DNA of 64,000 nucleotides from Strongylocentrotus purpuratus (GCF_000002235.5 NW_022145609.1:24689493-24753492), one strand, 5' to 3'; positions 10,874 to 23,139 are shown, counted from the first letter of the stretch. A program made the numbers and translations. The notes: generated by a model from the sequence alone, not told the origin.

Positions 10874-11411
10874 CTATGGTAGGTCATTAGAAAGTATAAA
10901 CTTTGAGGATTTCACGTCAGGATTGTCAAAGGCAATTGCAACGTAGATGTGTATGGTACATCAACAACGTCAGTGTAGCCAGCAGCTCTTGCAAGTGGTA
11001 GGGGTGGACCACACTTGTGCCGACAAATATAACATAAATTATGTATTTTCAGACAAACAATAAATATTACATCAAAAAAGATCTTCAACATATTTTCAGT
11101 CGTTACGTCTCTGAAATATACATTCTTCTGTGTGATTGTCCTTACTACCATGCATATCCCCTCGAAAAGAATCACTCACACAAAAAACTAAATTATTTAA
11201 TGCGTATTAACAAATACCAAATTCATTGGTTGATATGCAGGTCAATAATCGTAGTAAGGCAATGTTTTACTGAAGTTAAAACTAATTAATTAATCGTTCC
11301 TGGCATTATCTATGAAAATCATCAACAAGCTCGACATAACCCACCATTAATAAAGAATCAACTGAAAAATATTTAAAAAATAAAACATCGAAAAGACTCT
11401 CTGATGCTTAC
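10874..11411. other. Intron inside the FZ domain
   Basis: Splits the FZ module in phase 0. A stretch near 10940-11020 reads KCGPPLPLARAAGYTDVV on the minus strand, mildly FZ-like but without good splice sites (see rejected items). No other feature; the intron 11531-11897 also shows nothing. Confidence 0.5.
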
Positions 11412-11530
11412 AATTTCTGTAAAGCTTTCTGCCGCAGCATCCGCTGTCTCTGCGTTCCCATTCGGGAAAAACGTCACACTGTAGGCCAGGTTCTGTCTAC
11501 ATTTATCAAATTGAACTTGTTCGCAGTACG
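11412..11530 (-). CDS. Frizzled (FZ) domain, exon 1
   Basis: 119 bp, phase 1 in, 0 out; acceptor CTACCCAG, donor GTAAGC. It encodes YCEQVQFDKCRQNLAYSV and TFFPNGNAETADAAAESF, the first two cysteines and the FPN signature of a cysteine-rich FZ domain. It joins exon 2 as SFTEI|EATISSC. Confidence 0.82.
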
Positions 11531-11897
11531 CTGGGTAGGAGAAAAATAGATCAATGAAGGATAAAAAACAGCGATGACATGTCAAAGAAATCATGAACGC
11601 AGACAACATATAGACACATTAACAGCAAAAAGAAATTGACATCAAAATAATTCGACTGCTGAAGGTCATGAAAGGCTTAATGTGTATGGGGAACTGGTAA
11701 ACAAAACTCAGGGAAAAAAAAACCTCTCTCTAAAGTAAAAATCCAGAAGTATATAAACTCCCTCAATATATAGAGATAACATAGAAATTCATGGATAGGT
11801 GTGCAATACAATTTAAGAAATGTAAATTTTATGTAACTACATGTATAAAGATAGGCATTAATTGAGAAGCGAATGTAAACGTTAAATCCAAACTTAC

Positions 11898-12005
11898 GAC
11901 AGTATTCCTCATCTGAGAAATCGAGACAGTCGTTATTTCCGTCACACCTTGCCGATTCGCTGATACACAGTCCACTAGAACATTGCATTTGACTGCTACT
12001 GCATT
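11898..12005 (-). CDS. LDL-receptor class A exon
   Basis: 108 bp, phase 1-1; acceptor TTCATTACAG, donor GTAAGTTTG. Six cysteines with the calcium cage: ECSSSQMQCSSGLC, SARCDGNNDC, LDFSDEEYC. The acidic DxSDE motif is intact, so it should fold and bind calcium. It lies directly before the Frizzled exons, as in corin. Confidence 0.9.
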
Positions 12006-12044
12006 CTGTAATGAAGTATTTAAAGTATTCAAGGAATAAATTTC

Positions 12045-12200
12045 TACCGGGTTGCCATTTACTATGTCTGGAAGGATATTAACAAGGGTAGATTAATGTC
12101 TTGCCAAAGGATATTAGTGCCTCAGCGGGACTCGAAACGCAAACCATATGATCCACAGTCCGGTGACGAATCCACAAGACCACGACACCTCTTAAGAAGC
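12045..12200 (-). mobile_element. tRNA-derived SINE (minus strand)
   Basis: On the minus strand: TGTCGTGGTCTTGTGGATT, GTTTCGAGTCCCGCTGAGG (B box) and AAGACATTAATCTACCC-type body. The same family occurs at 50.16-50.34 kb. Confidence 0.65.
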
Positions 12201-12226
12201 AGAACATATGGCTAATATGATCTTAC

Positions 12227-12586
12227 CAGGGTTTAGTATAGCTGTGACACGAAGACTGAAGCCAACATCAACCCTTGAGACATCCGTGGTGAACCTGGCC
12301 CACATAGAGTGACCGGGTGTAGCGAGTTCACTGGAATAGTTATACCCAGTCAGTTTCTGAAGCTCCCAAGAACCAGGTTCATTGGGACCAGGCCCAGAAC
12401 CAATGTACAAGTAATCGTAGTCCGTCTCTAGGGCCAGGTCTAGGATCTGTATCTGGAGGATGTGACCCTCTGGAGCCGTGAGTACCCAAGTAAGGTCGAG
12501 GTTCGAGTCGTAGTAGGATGGATAGCCGGGTGAAGATATGACGGTGATTTCGTTCCATTCAAGTTCTATTACAGTGATGCTGGTAT
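12227..12586 (-). CDS. CUB domain exon 1, cysteine-free
   Basis: 360 bp, phase 1-1, exactly one CUB module of 120 residues; acceptor ATTGCACAG, donor GTAAGATC. CUB signatures are SPGYPSYYDSNLDLTWVL, LDLALETDYDYLYIG, LTGYNYSS and MWARFTTDVSRVDVGFSL. None of the four canonical CUB cysteines is present. The Tyr-Asp pair of the Ca-binding type is kept (DYDYLYIG). It splices in frame to the LDLa exon. Confidence 0.87.
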
Positions 12587-12599
12587 CTGTGCAATGAAT

Positions 12600-12634
12600 T
12601 CATAATAATAATAATAATAATAATGATAATAATG

Positions 12635-12677
<43 letters not shown>

Positions 12678-12689
12678 TAATAATAACTA
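12600..12689. repeat. AAT microsatellite
   Basis: (AAT/GAT)n directly upstream of the first AACTAG repeat unit. Several units start at AT-rich triplet tracts, suggesting a target preference. Confidence 0.85.
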
Positions 12690-14765
12690 GAAATTTAATT
12701 CGTCATTAGGTGGTCTGTCTTCAAGTCTAATGATCAAGCTCATCTTCAATTCAATTGTCCAATATAATGATGTCAATGTTAAATGATGTATTAAGATATG
12801 AATTGATGAATGAAGTACTGATGAAAGGATGAACTGATAGATTGAACTGATGTGAAATGAACTGAATTGATGAGCTAAACTGATGAACTGATGAACTGAT
12901 GAACTGATAGATTGAACTGTGACATGAACTGAAGTGATCACTTAACTGATGAACAAAATATCGAGAAATGATTATGATCATTGTAAAATTTAATGAAATA
13001 AGAAATGATGTACATATGCGACAAAGTATTGGGAAATTAACTCCTTGATGATCATGATGATGAATGAATGATGATGATTATGTGATGATCATACTGATAA
13101 TGATGATGATCATGATAATGTTGATGATAATGATGATGATGGTCATGATGATGATGATGATGGTAATGATGATAACGATGATAATGACGATCATGATGAT
13201 AATGATGATCATGAGCGTGATCCTGACATCTTAATGAAAAAATGAGGGGTGATTTAGATAGCATATAGGCTCAGCTACAAGATACTCCAAAATCAACAAA
13301 ATCCAAGCAGAAAGAACGGGTATATTGCTCGCAAAAGACATGAATATAGAATCCAGATTTGAGAAAAAGTCATCTTCCATAGGGATTACACGCAAAAAGT
13401 AATGGATCAAGTGGTAATAGGGTAATAATGAAGTAAATATGGTTGTTAATTCCATTATTTGCGATTCTACGTGTTTAAATATTCAAAGGAAATGGTACAG
13501 TGAAAGGTCAAAAGAAAACAAATGAAGACAATTTTTTTTGGAGAAGCCCGAACTCGAACCAGGGGTGTCGAGGTCGGAAGTCACGTGCGTTACCGATATA
13601 CCAAAACATTTCCCATAGCGATTACACGTGAGCGGAAATTGGAATTATCAAATCACACATTGCAAGTAAAATATGAGCATGATCCCGGCATCTGAACGAA
13701 GATTTAAGGGCACATTTGTGATAGCTTATTGTCTCAGCTACAACATACTTGAAGCTCAGCGAAAACAAAGCTAAAACAACGGAGATATTGCTCGTGAAAG
13801 ACGGGAATGTAGAATCCAGTTTTGAGAAAAAGTCATGACCCATAAAGAATACACGAAAAATGAGAAAAATTGACATATCTCCTTTAATCGCAAAAATACG
13901 CCATGATGCCTTTGTCAAAATAAAAGATCGTGCCATCTGCATTTGTAGAAAATAGTCTTAGCTAGAACATATCAAAATTTGGAAGAAAATCGATCAATAT
14001 TTACAGAGATACAATCAATTTTCTGCAAATATGCTGACGTCATAATATGCAAATTGAAATTTTGACTTTGGATGCCATTATGATGACGTCATGAGTTAAT
14101 TGAGGGTCAAATGAGACATGAATTTATATCTCCGACCCATACTTTATCAAGATATGAAAAAAAAATTGGGGTCACCATGCACCCTAAAGAGCTACAATGG
14201 ATTTTGTATAGGCATATTTTTGCCCATATATGCTATGTATTACAAGAGCTCGCACGCACGGCATGTATCTTAAACGGACGTTCATTCCGGGATTGATGGT
14301 CAGAAAAGGTGAACAAGGTATCAAAGTGCTTGGAAAAATGTGTCAAATATGATGATAGAGAAATTTCGGCGATTTTATTTTGCAAAATATCAGTACCCGG
14401 AAAAACGCGCACGCATGTGCGTGTGCGCTTTTTTTTTTGCGAAATGCTTAATAATATAGCCTGAAACGTATGCAAAATGAATTTGAGACGATTTAGAGCA
14501 TTTTGAAATTTTGCGCGCGCGCTCACGAGCGGACGTACGCATGCGCGCGCGTGTTTTGACCTGAAATTGACCGGACGGATATTGACATAGGTCAAGGTTG
14601 AAAACCTTACTGTGCTCTTTCCTCATGCCAATACATATGTGTGCCAAATTTCAAGGTATTTGATCGAGCCATTTTCAAGTTATCCTGCTAACAAAAAAGT
14701 GGGTCGAAATAAGGAAAATATTTGAACGAAAACATATGGTGTTCTGTATTATATACAGCCCACCT
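12685..14765 (+). mobile_element. AACTAG-family unit 1 (CTGTC end type)
   Basis: Starts AACTAG at 12685 with a shortened palindrome, then AGGTGGTCTGTC. It holds a GAACTGAT minisatellite (about 12780-12950), a GAT/CAT microsatellite (13050-13220), a tRNA-like module (13540-13613), two TGACGTCA sites (14035, 14084) and CG-alternating blocks (14405-14560). It ends with an imperfect hairpin at 14737-14765. No long ORF. Confidence 0.7.
13540..13613 (-). other. tRNA-like module 1
   Basis: A-box-like TGGTATATCGG and B-box-like GGTTCGAGTTC, with the acceptor stem partly paired. Diverged copy inside unit 1. Confidence 0.6.
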
Positions 14766-15977
14766 GATAAAGAGAAATCGTGACGTAATCCATAGGTGAT
14801 ACATATTACTAACTACGCAAAGTTCTACAGAAATTTGCAATTTCAACTTTAAATTGAAAATTTCGACATGATCCCAACATCTGATTAAAAAACAAAAGAC
14901 ACAACTTTTATAGCCCATAGTCTCAGCTGTAACATACTAAAATTTGGGAGAACATAGAGCACAAATAAGCTATATAGTGCTCAAAGATTAATGTCATGTA
15001 GATCCATGATTTGAAAGAAGTTGGCACCTTCCATAGACTTAACACGCAAATTAAGAAAATCTGTCAAGTTACCTTTATTCGCAATTTTCACTATGATGAC
15101 GTCATCAAAATGAAAAATAATGTGTAGTAATTTTGTAGACAATTGCCTCAACTACAAGGTTGCAACATTAGGAAGAGATTTGATTAATATTTACAGAGAT
15201 ACAATCAATTTTCCATAAACATGCTGACGTCATAATATGCAAATTCGTATTTTGAGTTCCAAGGTCAATATGATGATGACACGATATACTTAATGGCCAA
15301 ATGTGACATGAAATCACATTTCCGACTCATACTCTATCCGAATATGAAAACAAATTGAGGATTCCCGTGCATCCCAAAGAGCCATAAGGGTTTTTTATAG
15401 GAATGTTGTTGCCCATATATGCTATGTATTACAAGAATTCGCGCGCACAGACATTTATCTTGAACGGACGCTCATTCCCTAATTAATGGTCATAAAGAGA
15501 TAAACATGGTATCAAATTGTCCGAAAAATATGAGGAATACTGTGTCCAAAAAAAATCTAGGAGGAATTATTTTGCGTTCGGCCGAGACAAACGAAAACGT
15601 GCGCGCGACTCTTTATAAAATGCAATTGCTAATAATGGCGTGCGCGCGCGTTTTTGGACCTGAAATTGACCGGACTGATATTGACCTTGATCATGATAGA
15701 TATGAATGAGAAAAACCTTTCCGTTATGAAGATATGATCATATGTTGATTTTCACAAAATGGCGCCTAGATGACGTTATCAGTCAAGGTCAAGGTTGAAA
15801 ACCTTACTGTGTTTTGTCCATATGCCTATACATATGTGTGCCACATTTCAAGGCATTTGATTGAGCCATTTTTAAGTTATCCTGCTAACAAAAAAGTGGG
15901 TCGAAATAAGAAAAATATTCTAACGGAAACATAAGGTGTTCTGTATTATATACAGCCCACCTGATAATAATAATAAT
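14766..15977 (+). mobile_element. AACTAG-family unit without head
   Basis: Continues with the internal blocks of the family but has no AACTAG/palindrome head, so it is truncated or a second body fused to unit 1. It ends with a hairpin at 15934-15962 and a TAA tract. Confidence 0.6.
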
Positions 15978-17074
15978 AACTAGACATATAATACTTGTTT
16001 GGAACAAGTATAGGTCGGCTGGTCAACTAAAATTTGACACAAAATAGAGCAAAAATAAGCGAGATACTGCTAAAAAACAATGTCATGTAGATTAATGATG
16101 TGAACGAAATTCAACTTCCATAGGCATAACACGCAACTTAAGAAATTTATGATATGTGCCCTTTAATCGTAATTTCCACTATGATGAAGTGATCAAAATA
16201 AAAAAAGAATGAAAACTAGGCTTGTAGAAAATTGTCTAAGCTACAACATATCGAAATTTGAAAGAAAATCGATCAATATTTACAGAGATACAATCAATTT
16301 TCCATAAATATGCTGACTTCATAATATGCAAATTCGTATTTTGAGTTCCAAGGCCATTATGATGATGTCACGATACACTTAATGGCCAAATGAGACATGG
16401 AATCATATTTCTGACTCATACTCTATCTAAATATGAAAAAACATTGAAGGTCACGGTTCATTCCAAAGAGCTATTATGGATTTTGTATAGGCATGTTTTT
16501 ACTTTTTTTTATGTAATAAAAAAACTCGCGCGCACGGACATTTATTTTGAATTGACGCTCATCTTGTTATTAAAGGTCATAAAGAGATAAACATGGTATC
16601 AAATTCCTCGAAAAAATATGAGAAACATCATGAAAAAAAAAATGGCGATTCTATGTTTTGTAATGGTGTTACGCGCGAGAACGCGCGCGCATGCGCGTGT
16701 GCGCGATTTTTTATAAAATGCTTAAAATGACCTGAAACGTATGCAAACTAAATTGAGACGATTTTGAACATTTAAAATTTTTGCGCGCACGCGCGCGTTG
16801 TTTGACCTGAAATTGACCGGATTGATATTGACCTTGATCATGATAAATATGAAAGAGAAATACCTTTTGGTTATGAAGATATGATCATTAGTTGATTTAC
16901 AGAAAATTTCACAAAATGGCGCCGAGATGACGTCATCAGTCAAGGTCAAGGTTGAAAACCTTACCGTGTTTTGTCCATATGCCTATACATATGTGTGCCA
17001 AATATCAAAGCTTTTGATTGAACCATTTCAAAGTTATTTTGCTAACAAAAAAGTGGGTCGAAATAAGAAAAATA
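15978..17074 (+). mobile_element. AACTAG-family unit (TACTTG end type)
   Basis: The head carries the palindrome ATACTTGTTTGGAACAAGTAT followed by AGGTCGGCTG. Body has a TGACTTCA variant, a TGACGTCA-like block and CG-alternating stretches. No terminal hairpin; it abuts the next AACTAG. Confidence 0.7.
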
Positions 17075-18265
17075 AACTAGATTTGTAATACTTGTTTGGA
17101 ACAAGTATAGGTGGGCTGATCTAACAAAAAATCGAGACAAAATTAAGGGCACATTTGAGATATCTTATTGTCTCCGCTACAACATACTTGAAGTTCAGCG
17201 TAAATAAAGCTAAAACAAAGTAGATATTGCTCGCGAAAGATGGGAATGTAGAATCGAGTTTTGAGAAAATGCCATGTCCCATGGAGAATACAAAATGTAA
17301 AAAATTAACATGCCTCCTTTAATCGCAAAAATACGCCATAATGCCTTCGTCAAAATGAAAAAATATTAACAACTTCATTTGTAGAAAATTGTCTCAGCTA
17401 GAACATATCAAAATTTGGAAGAAAATCGATCAATATTTACAGATATACAATCAATTTTCCATAAATATGCTGACGTCATAATATGCAAATTGGAATTTTG
17501 AGTTCGGAGGCCATTATGATGACGTCGTGAGTTAATTGATGGTCAAATGAGACATCAACAAATATTTCCGAATTATACTCTATTAAAATATGAAAACAAT
17601 TGGGGTCACCTTGCATCCTAAAGAGCTACAATGGATTTTGTATTGGCATGTTTTTGCCCATATATGGTATGTATTACAAGAGTTCGCGCGCACGGAATTT
17701 TTTGTTAAATGGTCGATCATTGCGTTATTAATAGTCATAAAGAGACAAACATGGTATCAATTTGTTTGTACAAATATTTGGAATATTATGAAAGCAAAAA
17801 AATGGCGATTCTATGTTGTGTAATAGTTTTACGCGCAAAAACGCGCCCGCATGCGCGTGTGCGCGATTTTTTATAAAATGCTTAGAATGGCCTAAAACGT
17901 ATGCAAAATGATTTTTAGACGATTTTGAGCATTTAAAAATTTTGCGCGCGCATTGACGCGCGGACGTAAGGGCACGCGCGTGTTATTTGACCTGAAATTG
18001 ACAGGACGAATATTGACCTTGATCATGATAAATATGAATGAGAAATAGCTTTTGGTTATGAAGATATGATCATGAGTTGATTTTCGTAAAATTTTACAAA
18101 ATGGCGCCTAGATGACGTCATCAGTGAAGGTCAATGTTGAAAACATTTTTGTGCTTTGTACATATGCCTATACACATGTGTGCGAAATTTCAAAGCATTT
18201 GATTGAGCCATTTTCAAGTGTTCTTGCTAACAAAAAAGTGGTTAGAAATAAGAAAAATGTTGAAT
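17075..18265 (+). mobile_element. AACTAG-family unit (TACTTG end type)
   Basis: Same palindrome, followed by AGGTGGGCTG. About 1.19 kb. It contains paired TGACGTC(A/G) sites near 17471 and 17522 and the AAAATGGCGCC block near 18100. A close relative stands at 57162. Confidence 0.72.
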
Positions 18266-18371
18266 AACTAGAAATTGAATTCGTCATGGGGATGAATTAG
18301 GTGGTCTGTGTTCAATTTTCATGATCATTGACAAGTCAAAAAGTAAAAAAAATTGAAGAAAAAAATTGTTA

Positions 18372-18446
18372 GAGACGCCCGGACTCGATCCAAGGACCTC
18401 GAGGTCGGAAGTCAAGTGCGTTACCGATATACCAAAAAAAATTCCC
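18372..18446 (-). other. tRNA-like module 2
   Basis: Same module with an expanded T run before the A box, followed on its own strand by AACAATTTTTTTC, a pol III-type T stretch. Confidence 0.6.
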
Positions 18447-19689
18447 ATAGAGATTACACGTAAACGGAAAATGGAATCCTCAAATCCCACATTCCAAGTG
18501 AAATATGAGCATGATCCCGGCGTCTGATCGAAAAATAAAGAGCACACTGGTGATAGCGTATTGTCTCAGCTACAACATACTCAAAGCTCAGCGTAAACAA
18601 AGATAAAACGACGGAGATATTGCTCGTGAAAGACGAGAATGTAGAATCCAGTTTTGAGAAAAAGTCATGTCCCATAGAGAATACACGCAAAATGTGAACA
18701 ATTGACATGCCTCCTCTAACAGCAAAAATACGCCATGATGCCATTGTCAAAATGAAATATTGTGGTGATTGCATTTGTAGAGGATATTCGCAGGTAGAAC
18801 ATATCAAAAATTGAAAGAAATTTGATCGATATTTACAGAGATACAATCAATTTTCCAGAAATATGCTGACGTCATAATATGCAAATTGAAAATTTGAGTT
18901 GGGAGGCCATTATGATGACGTCATGAGTTAATTGAGGGTCAAATGAGACATGAAATCATATCTCCAATTCATACTCTATCAAAATATGGAGAAAAAAAAT
19001 TGGGTTCACCTTCCATCCTAAAGCGCTACAATGGATTTTGTATAGGCATGTTTTTTGCCCATGTATGCTATGTATTACAAGAGCTCGCACACACGGAAAT
19101 TATCTTAAACGGACGCTCATTCCGTTATTAATGGTCAGAAAAAGGTGAACAAGGTATCAAAATGCTTGAAAAAATGTGCCAAGTATGATGACAGAAATTG
19201 GCGATTCTATGTTGAAAAATACCAGAACGCGCAAAAAACGCGCGCGCATGCGCGTGTGCGCGTTTTTTTTTGCAAAACGCTTAAAATGGCCTGAAACGTA
19301 TGCAAAATTAATTTGATATGATTTTGAGCATTTTTTAATTTTGCGCGCGAGCTTACGCGCGGACGTACGCATGCGCGCGCGTTTTTTGACCTGAAATTGA
19401 CCGGACGGATATTGACCTTAATCATGATAAATATGAATGAGAAATGCTTTTCCGTTATGAAGATATGATCATGAGTAAAAAGTACTAAAAAAAAAACACA
19501 AAATGGCGCCTGGATAACGTCATGAAGATTTGATGACCTTGAAAATGTTACTGTCACGTTTCATGACAATGACCTATGACTGTGCCAAAATTGAAGGAAA
19601 TTGATTGAACCGATCTTGAGTTATCCTGTGAACGAAAAAGTGTGAAGAAATAAATCAAAATAAAGAAAGAAAATTCTTACGAAAACAAT

Positions 19690-20249
19690 AGGTGATCTGT
19701 CATTGACAGACCACCTAATAAATAAAGAAAGAAAGAAACTTCTGACGAAAACAATAGGTGATCTGTCATTGACAGACCACCTAATAAATAAATAATAAAG
19801 GCAATTCTAACGAAATTATAAGGTGGTGTGTACGTTATACAGCCCACCTGATGAATAAATAAATAAATAATACTAAAGGCAATTTTAACAAAAATATAAG
19901 GTGGTCTGTATTAGATACAGCTCACCTAATAAATAATAATGAATAATAAAGGCAATTTTAACAAAATTATAAGGTGGTCTGTATTTGATACAGTCCACCT
20001 GATAAATAATCAAGGCAATTTTAACAAAATTATAAGGTGGTCTGTATTAGATACAGCCCACCTGATAAATAAATAATGAGAATAAAGGCAATTTTAACAA
20101 AAATATAAGGTGGTATGTATTAGATACAGCCCACCTGATAAATAAAGACAATTCTGACGAAAACAATAGGTGATCTGTCGAAAACGACAGCCCACCTAAA
20201 AATCTTGACGAAATCAATAGGTGATACGTAGACTTCGTACGTATCACCT
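19690..20249. repeat. Array of nine terminal hairpins
   Basis: Hairpins at 19690-19716, 19756-19782, 19821-19849, 19899-19927, 19972-20000, 20035-20063, 20108-20136, 20168-20197 and 20219-20249. Each is AGGTG...CACCT with an 11-12 bp stem. Spacers of 24-50 bp are related AAATAAAG/TTCTGACGAAAA sequences. The array runs through three stem sequences (GATCTGTC, GGTCTGTA, GATACGTA). Confidence 0.88.
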
Positions 20250-20259
20250 AATAAATAAT

Positions 20260-20935
20260 AACTAGACTTTAATTTGTCACTTTGACGAATTAGGTGATAC
20301 GTATGCTATTTTTGTATCATGAAAGTGTGCCGATGATGATCTAATGATAATATTCATGAATACGATAATGACGATATTGATGATGATGATATTTGGGTTT
20401 TAAATGACGATGACCATGATTAAAAGTGGTATAGCGCCCCCTTCGGGTATTCGATAGAGAATTGTTATGTGATTAAACTATTAATCTACTAAACAAGCTC
20501 AAATTTTCTCCTGGTTGCAGAGCCTACCAATCATTGAACTGATATTTCGACGCACTACACACGCAACATAATGAACAAGTCTAGACTGGAATGTAGTATC
20601 AATCACCTCCTATAGGCAAAAGACGTATATTAAGCAAAAATCTAATGACGTCATCAAATGGAAAAAAAAGTGGTAATAATCTTATGAAGAATTGTCTCCG
20701 CTACAACATATCAAAATTTAGAAGGAAATTTATCAATATTTGCAGAGATACAATCATTTTCCGTGAAATATGTTGACGTCATAATATGCAAATTCGTATT
20801 TTGAGTTGTAAGGTCAATATGATTATATAAAAATATACTTAATGGCCAAATGAGACATGAAATCATATCTCCGACTCATACTCTATCTAAATATGAAGAA
20901 AAAAAATGGCAGTCCTTATTCATCAGATGTACTTT
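20260..20935 (+). mobile_element. AACTAG-family unit (ATACGT end type), truncated
   Basis: Head AATTTGTC / GACGAATT then AGGTGATACGTATG. The body breaks off at about 20930-20950, where the duplicated block A begins. Confidence 0.68.
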
Positions 20936-21069
20936 TTATAGGCATGATTTTTCCTTTTATCATAATTTGTTAAGCAACTTATGACAATGCACATCAATTT
21001 TGTGATTTTTATTTCCTTTTGGCAATTAATGTCCAATAGATTATTTGTCTGATCATGTTACAATTATAG

Positions 21070-21177
21070 GGTACGCAGGGGGGGGGGGGTTATGGGGTTA
21101 ACCCCCCCCCTTGAGTTTTTTTATGTGTATGATTTGTGTATGTTTTTTGCGAACCCCCCCCCCCCCCCCCCCCCCAT

Positions 21178-21212
<35 letters not shown>

Positions 21213-21420
21213 TTTTTTTTTTAATAATTTTTTTTAATAAATTATTCCCATGGCTGACCTAAAAAAGGTGACCTTACCCCCCCGCCCCCCCCCCGAACGG
21301 AGCAAAATGTCAAATTTTCAAATTTCGAGACCAAAAAAAAAAAAAAAGTGTCCTCCTACCCCCCCCCCCCCCCCCCCTCACCTATTCTTCTTCTTTCTTA
21401 TTGTATTGTTATATTGATGC
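21070..21420. repeat. Homopolymer-rich stretch
   Basis: Long G, C and T runs around GTTATGGGGTTAACCCC and AAATGTCAAATTTTCAAATTT. Duplicated at 38440-38800. No coding sense. Confidence 0.85.
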
Positions 21421-21522
21421 TGATTATTATTATTATTATTATTGTTATCAGTATCACAATTATCATCATCATTGATAGTGTTGTTGTTGTGACCATTATC
21501 TTTTTAAAGAGCTAAAGAATAC

Positions 21523-21708
21523 CTGAAGACTGATCGGAGCAGTCGATTGGCTCTTTGTCCCAGTTTCCTGTATAAGCGTTACAAATCCACTCAGCTTGGT
21601 CATTGCCATTGTCACACGTAACAGTCACAGTGGTACTAGCCATGTAGCTATCGCTGGTGTTTACGAAAGACGACATCGGCGGTGGGTTCGGGAGAGTACA
21701 TGTGATTC
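21523..21708 (-). CDS. Sushi/CCP exon (copy A)
   Basis: 186 bp, phase 1-1; acceptor TTTGTAG, donor GTATTC. Four-cysteine Sushi module: ITCTLPNPPP, VTVTCDNG, EWICNAYTGNWD, PIDCSD. Its 1-nt overhang fits the CUB exon at 12.2-12.6 kb, with 8.9 kb of repeats between. Confidence 0.87.
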
Positions 21709-21935
21709 CTACAAAGTAAAAACAAAATACAATCAACAACACCAACAACACAAACCCACAAAAGAAGAACAACGACACACAAACAGAAATTTGGGCCATT
21801 TTAATTGCGTAAAACGACAGCTAAAAAATGCACAATATTATTTTCCAGTTTTTTAATATTTTGTGCCTTAACGATAATGTATTTTGTCCAATAATCTATG
21901 GGGAAATCTAAGGTTCGTTTTCCATGTGTTACCGA

Positions 21936-22160
21936 ATGATGGGGGGGGGGGGGGGGGGGGGGGGGGTGTGTAAGCGGACATTTTTTTTTTTTTTTGAGTC
22001 CCCAAAAAAATCGCAACGACTCAGCCAGCCGAAAAGTCGCTCAAGGGGGGGGGGGGGGGGGGGCCAAACCCCCCAAAAAGGTAAAAATCGCGTGATTTTG
22101 CATGATTTTTTTCTCAAAGGGGGGGGGGGGGACCCCCCCCCCCCCTGGATCCGCCACTGC
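21936..22160. mobile_element. G/C-run insertion specific to copy A
   Basis: Absent from copy B, where the flanking sequence is continuous (ACCGAATCATTGAAG). The right end CCCTGGATCCGCCACTG is typical of a MITE-like element; the left end looks cut. Confidence 0.7.
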
Positions 22161-22403
22161 ATTGAAGAATAGTATACCGGTACTTAAAAAAAATTGATAG
22201 AATTTAGAGCTTGAATTAGATGAAATGCCAATTTCTATGAGTATGACACTTTAATATCTACTATTCCTTGATAAGCAACCAGGGAGGCAGGGGCTATCCC
22301 TGTGGAACCTGTATAGTTAACGAGGAACATTCAATGTCTTCTAAAAAGGACCATCTCTCGGTTGGCTCTAGGCTCTCTCTCTCGGTTGTCTCCTGAATAT
22401 GGT

Positions 22404-22532
22404 CTTTTAGATTTGCTCGTCGACATAGTGGACGTCCTTTTAAAGCAATGGCAGTGCCGTAAAAAGACATCACAGTGCCTTAAAAGAACGTTACACGTAG
22501 CAGTCCACTATGTCGACGTGCAAATCTAAAAG
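22404..22532. repeat. 30-bp inverted repeat, foldback (copy A)
   Basis: Arms 22404-22433 and 22503-22532 match at 29 of 30 bases (CTTTTAGATTTG ... GTCGACATAGTGGAC). The loop is about 69 bp and contains a further near-symmetrical GCAGTGCCGT / CAGTGCCTTAA pair. Confidence 0.85.
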
Positions 22533-22681
22533 TCCCTATTGTCTCTCGAACGTCTATCGATTGTCGCACAGAGCAAACGGGGCTGAAATTCGTGCAAGTG
22601 TCAGGGTAGCTTAACTCTAATGAAGGTAGGTTGTTCATAGTTTAGCCAAATTGTAAATATGTAAATACAGCATTTACTTAC

Positions 22682-22798
22682 TTGTAAGGCAGTTCAAGCC
22701 TTTCCAACCCACTATACAAATGCACTCGGGAGTGTTATACGCAACGAGCTGACATCGACTGTTACCGGGGCAAGACTTGTTAACTGGGCACGTTAAGT
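22682..22798 (-). CDS. EGF-like exon (copy A)
   Basis: 117 bp, phase 1-1; acceptor CATTTTCAG, donor GTAAGTAAA. Six-cysteine EGF: LTCPVNKSC, NSRCQLVA, PECICIVGWKGLNC. It caps the copy A propeller. Confidence 0.87.
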
Positions 22799-23139
22799 CT
22801 GAAAATGAAACAATTAAAATAATTTCATGCGAGCAGCGTTATTGAAATATTAAAGGGAGTGCGATTTAGAGAAATTAGACAGCATCCTTGTTTAAGGCTC
22901 TTCAGGTAAACAATTCCGCTTGCAAAGCTCCGTTGTCAAAGGACTTAATGGTATATAGCTTCCAGATTTGTAGATTTAAAAGAAAAAACATAATCTAATT
23001 ATGTGTTATACACTTGTAATACACAAAGGCTCAGATGAATTACAGTTCAGATTTTCCAATCGAAGAACAAATATATTCAACTTTGATTTCTCAATATTAT
23101 TAACTGATTTTCTATTGCCACACTTTTATCTATATTAAG

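Larger units (their letters stand above)
18266..20259 (+). mobile_element. AACTAG-family unit with a nine-hairpin tail
   Basis: Head: AATTCGTC / near-palindromic GATGAATT, then AGGTGGTCTGTG. It carries a tRNA-like module (18372-18446), the TGACGTCA sites, CG blocks and AAAATGGCGCC. The tail from 19690 to 20249 is a tandem series of hairpins. Confidence 0.75.

Noticed and set aside
10940-11020. Minus-strand KCGPPLPLARAAGYTDVV as an additional FZ or Sushi exon
   Set aside because: No good acceptor or donor around it. FZ exons 1 and 2 join in phase without it and already give the full ten cysteines.
19690-20249. Regular repeats and spacers resembling a CRISPR array
   Set aside because: Spacers are related AT-rich sequence, repeats are variable hairpins, no cas gene is present and the DNA is eukaryotic.
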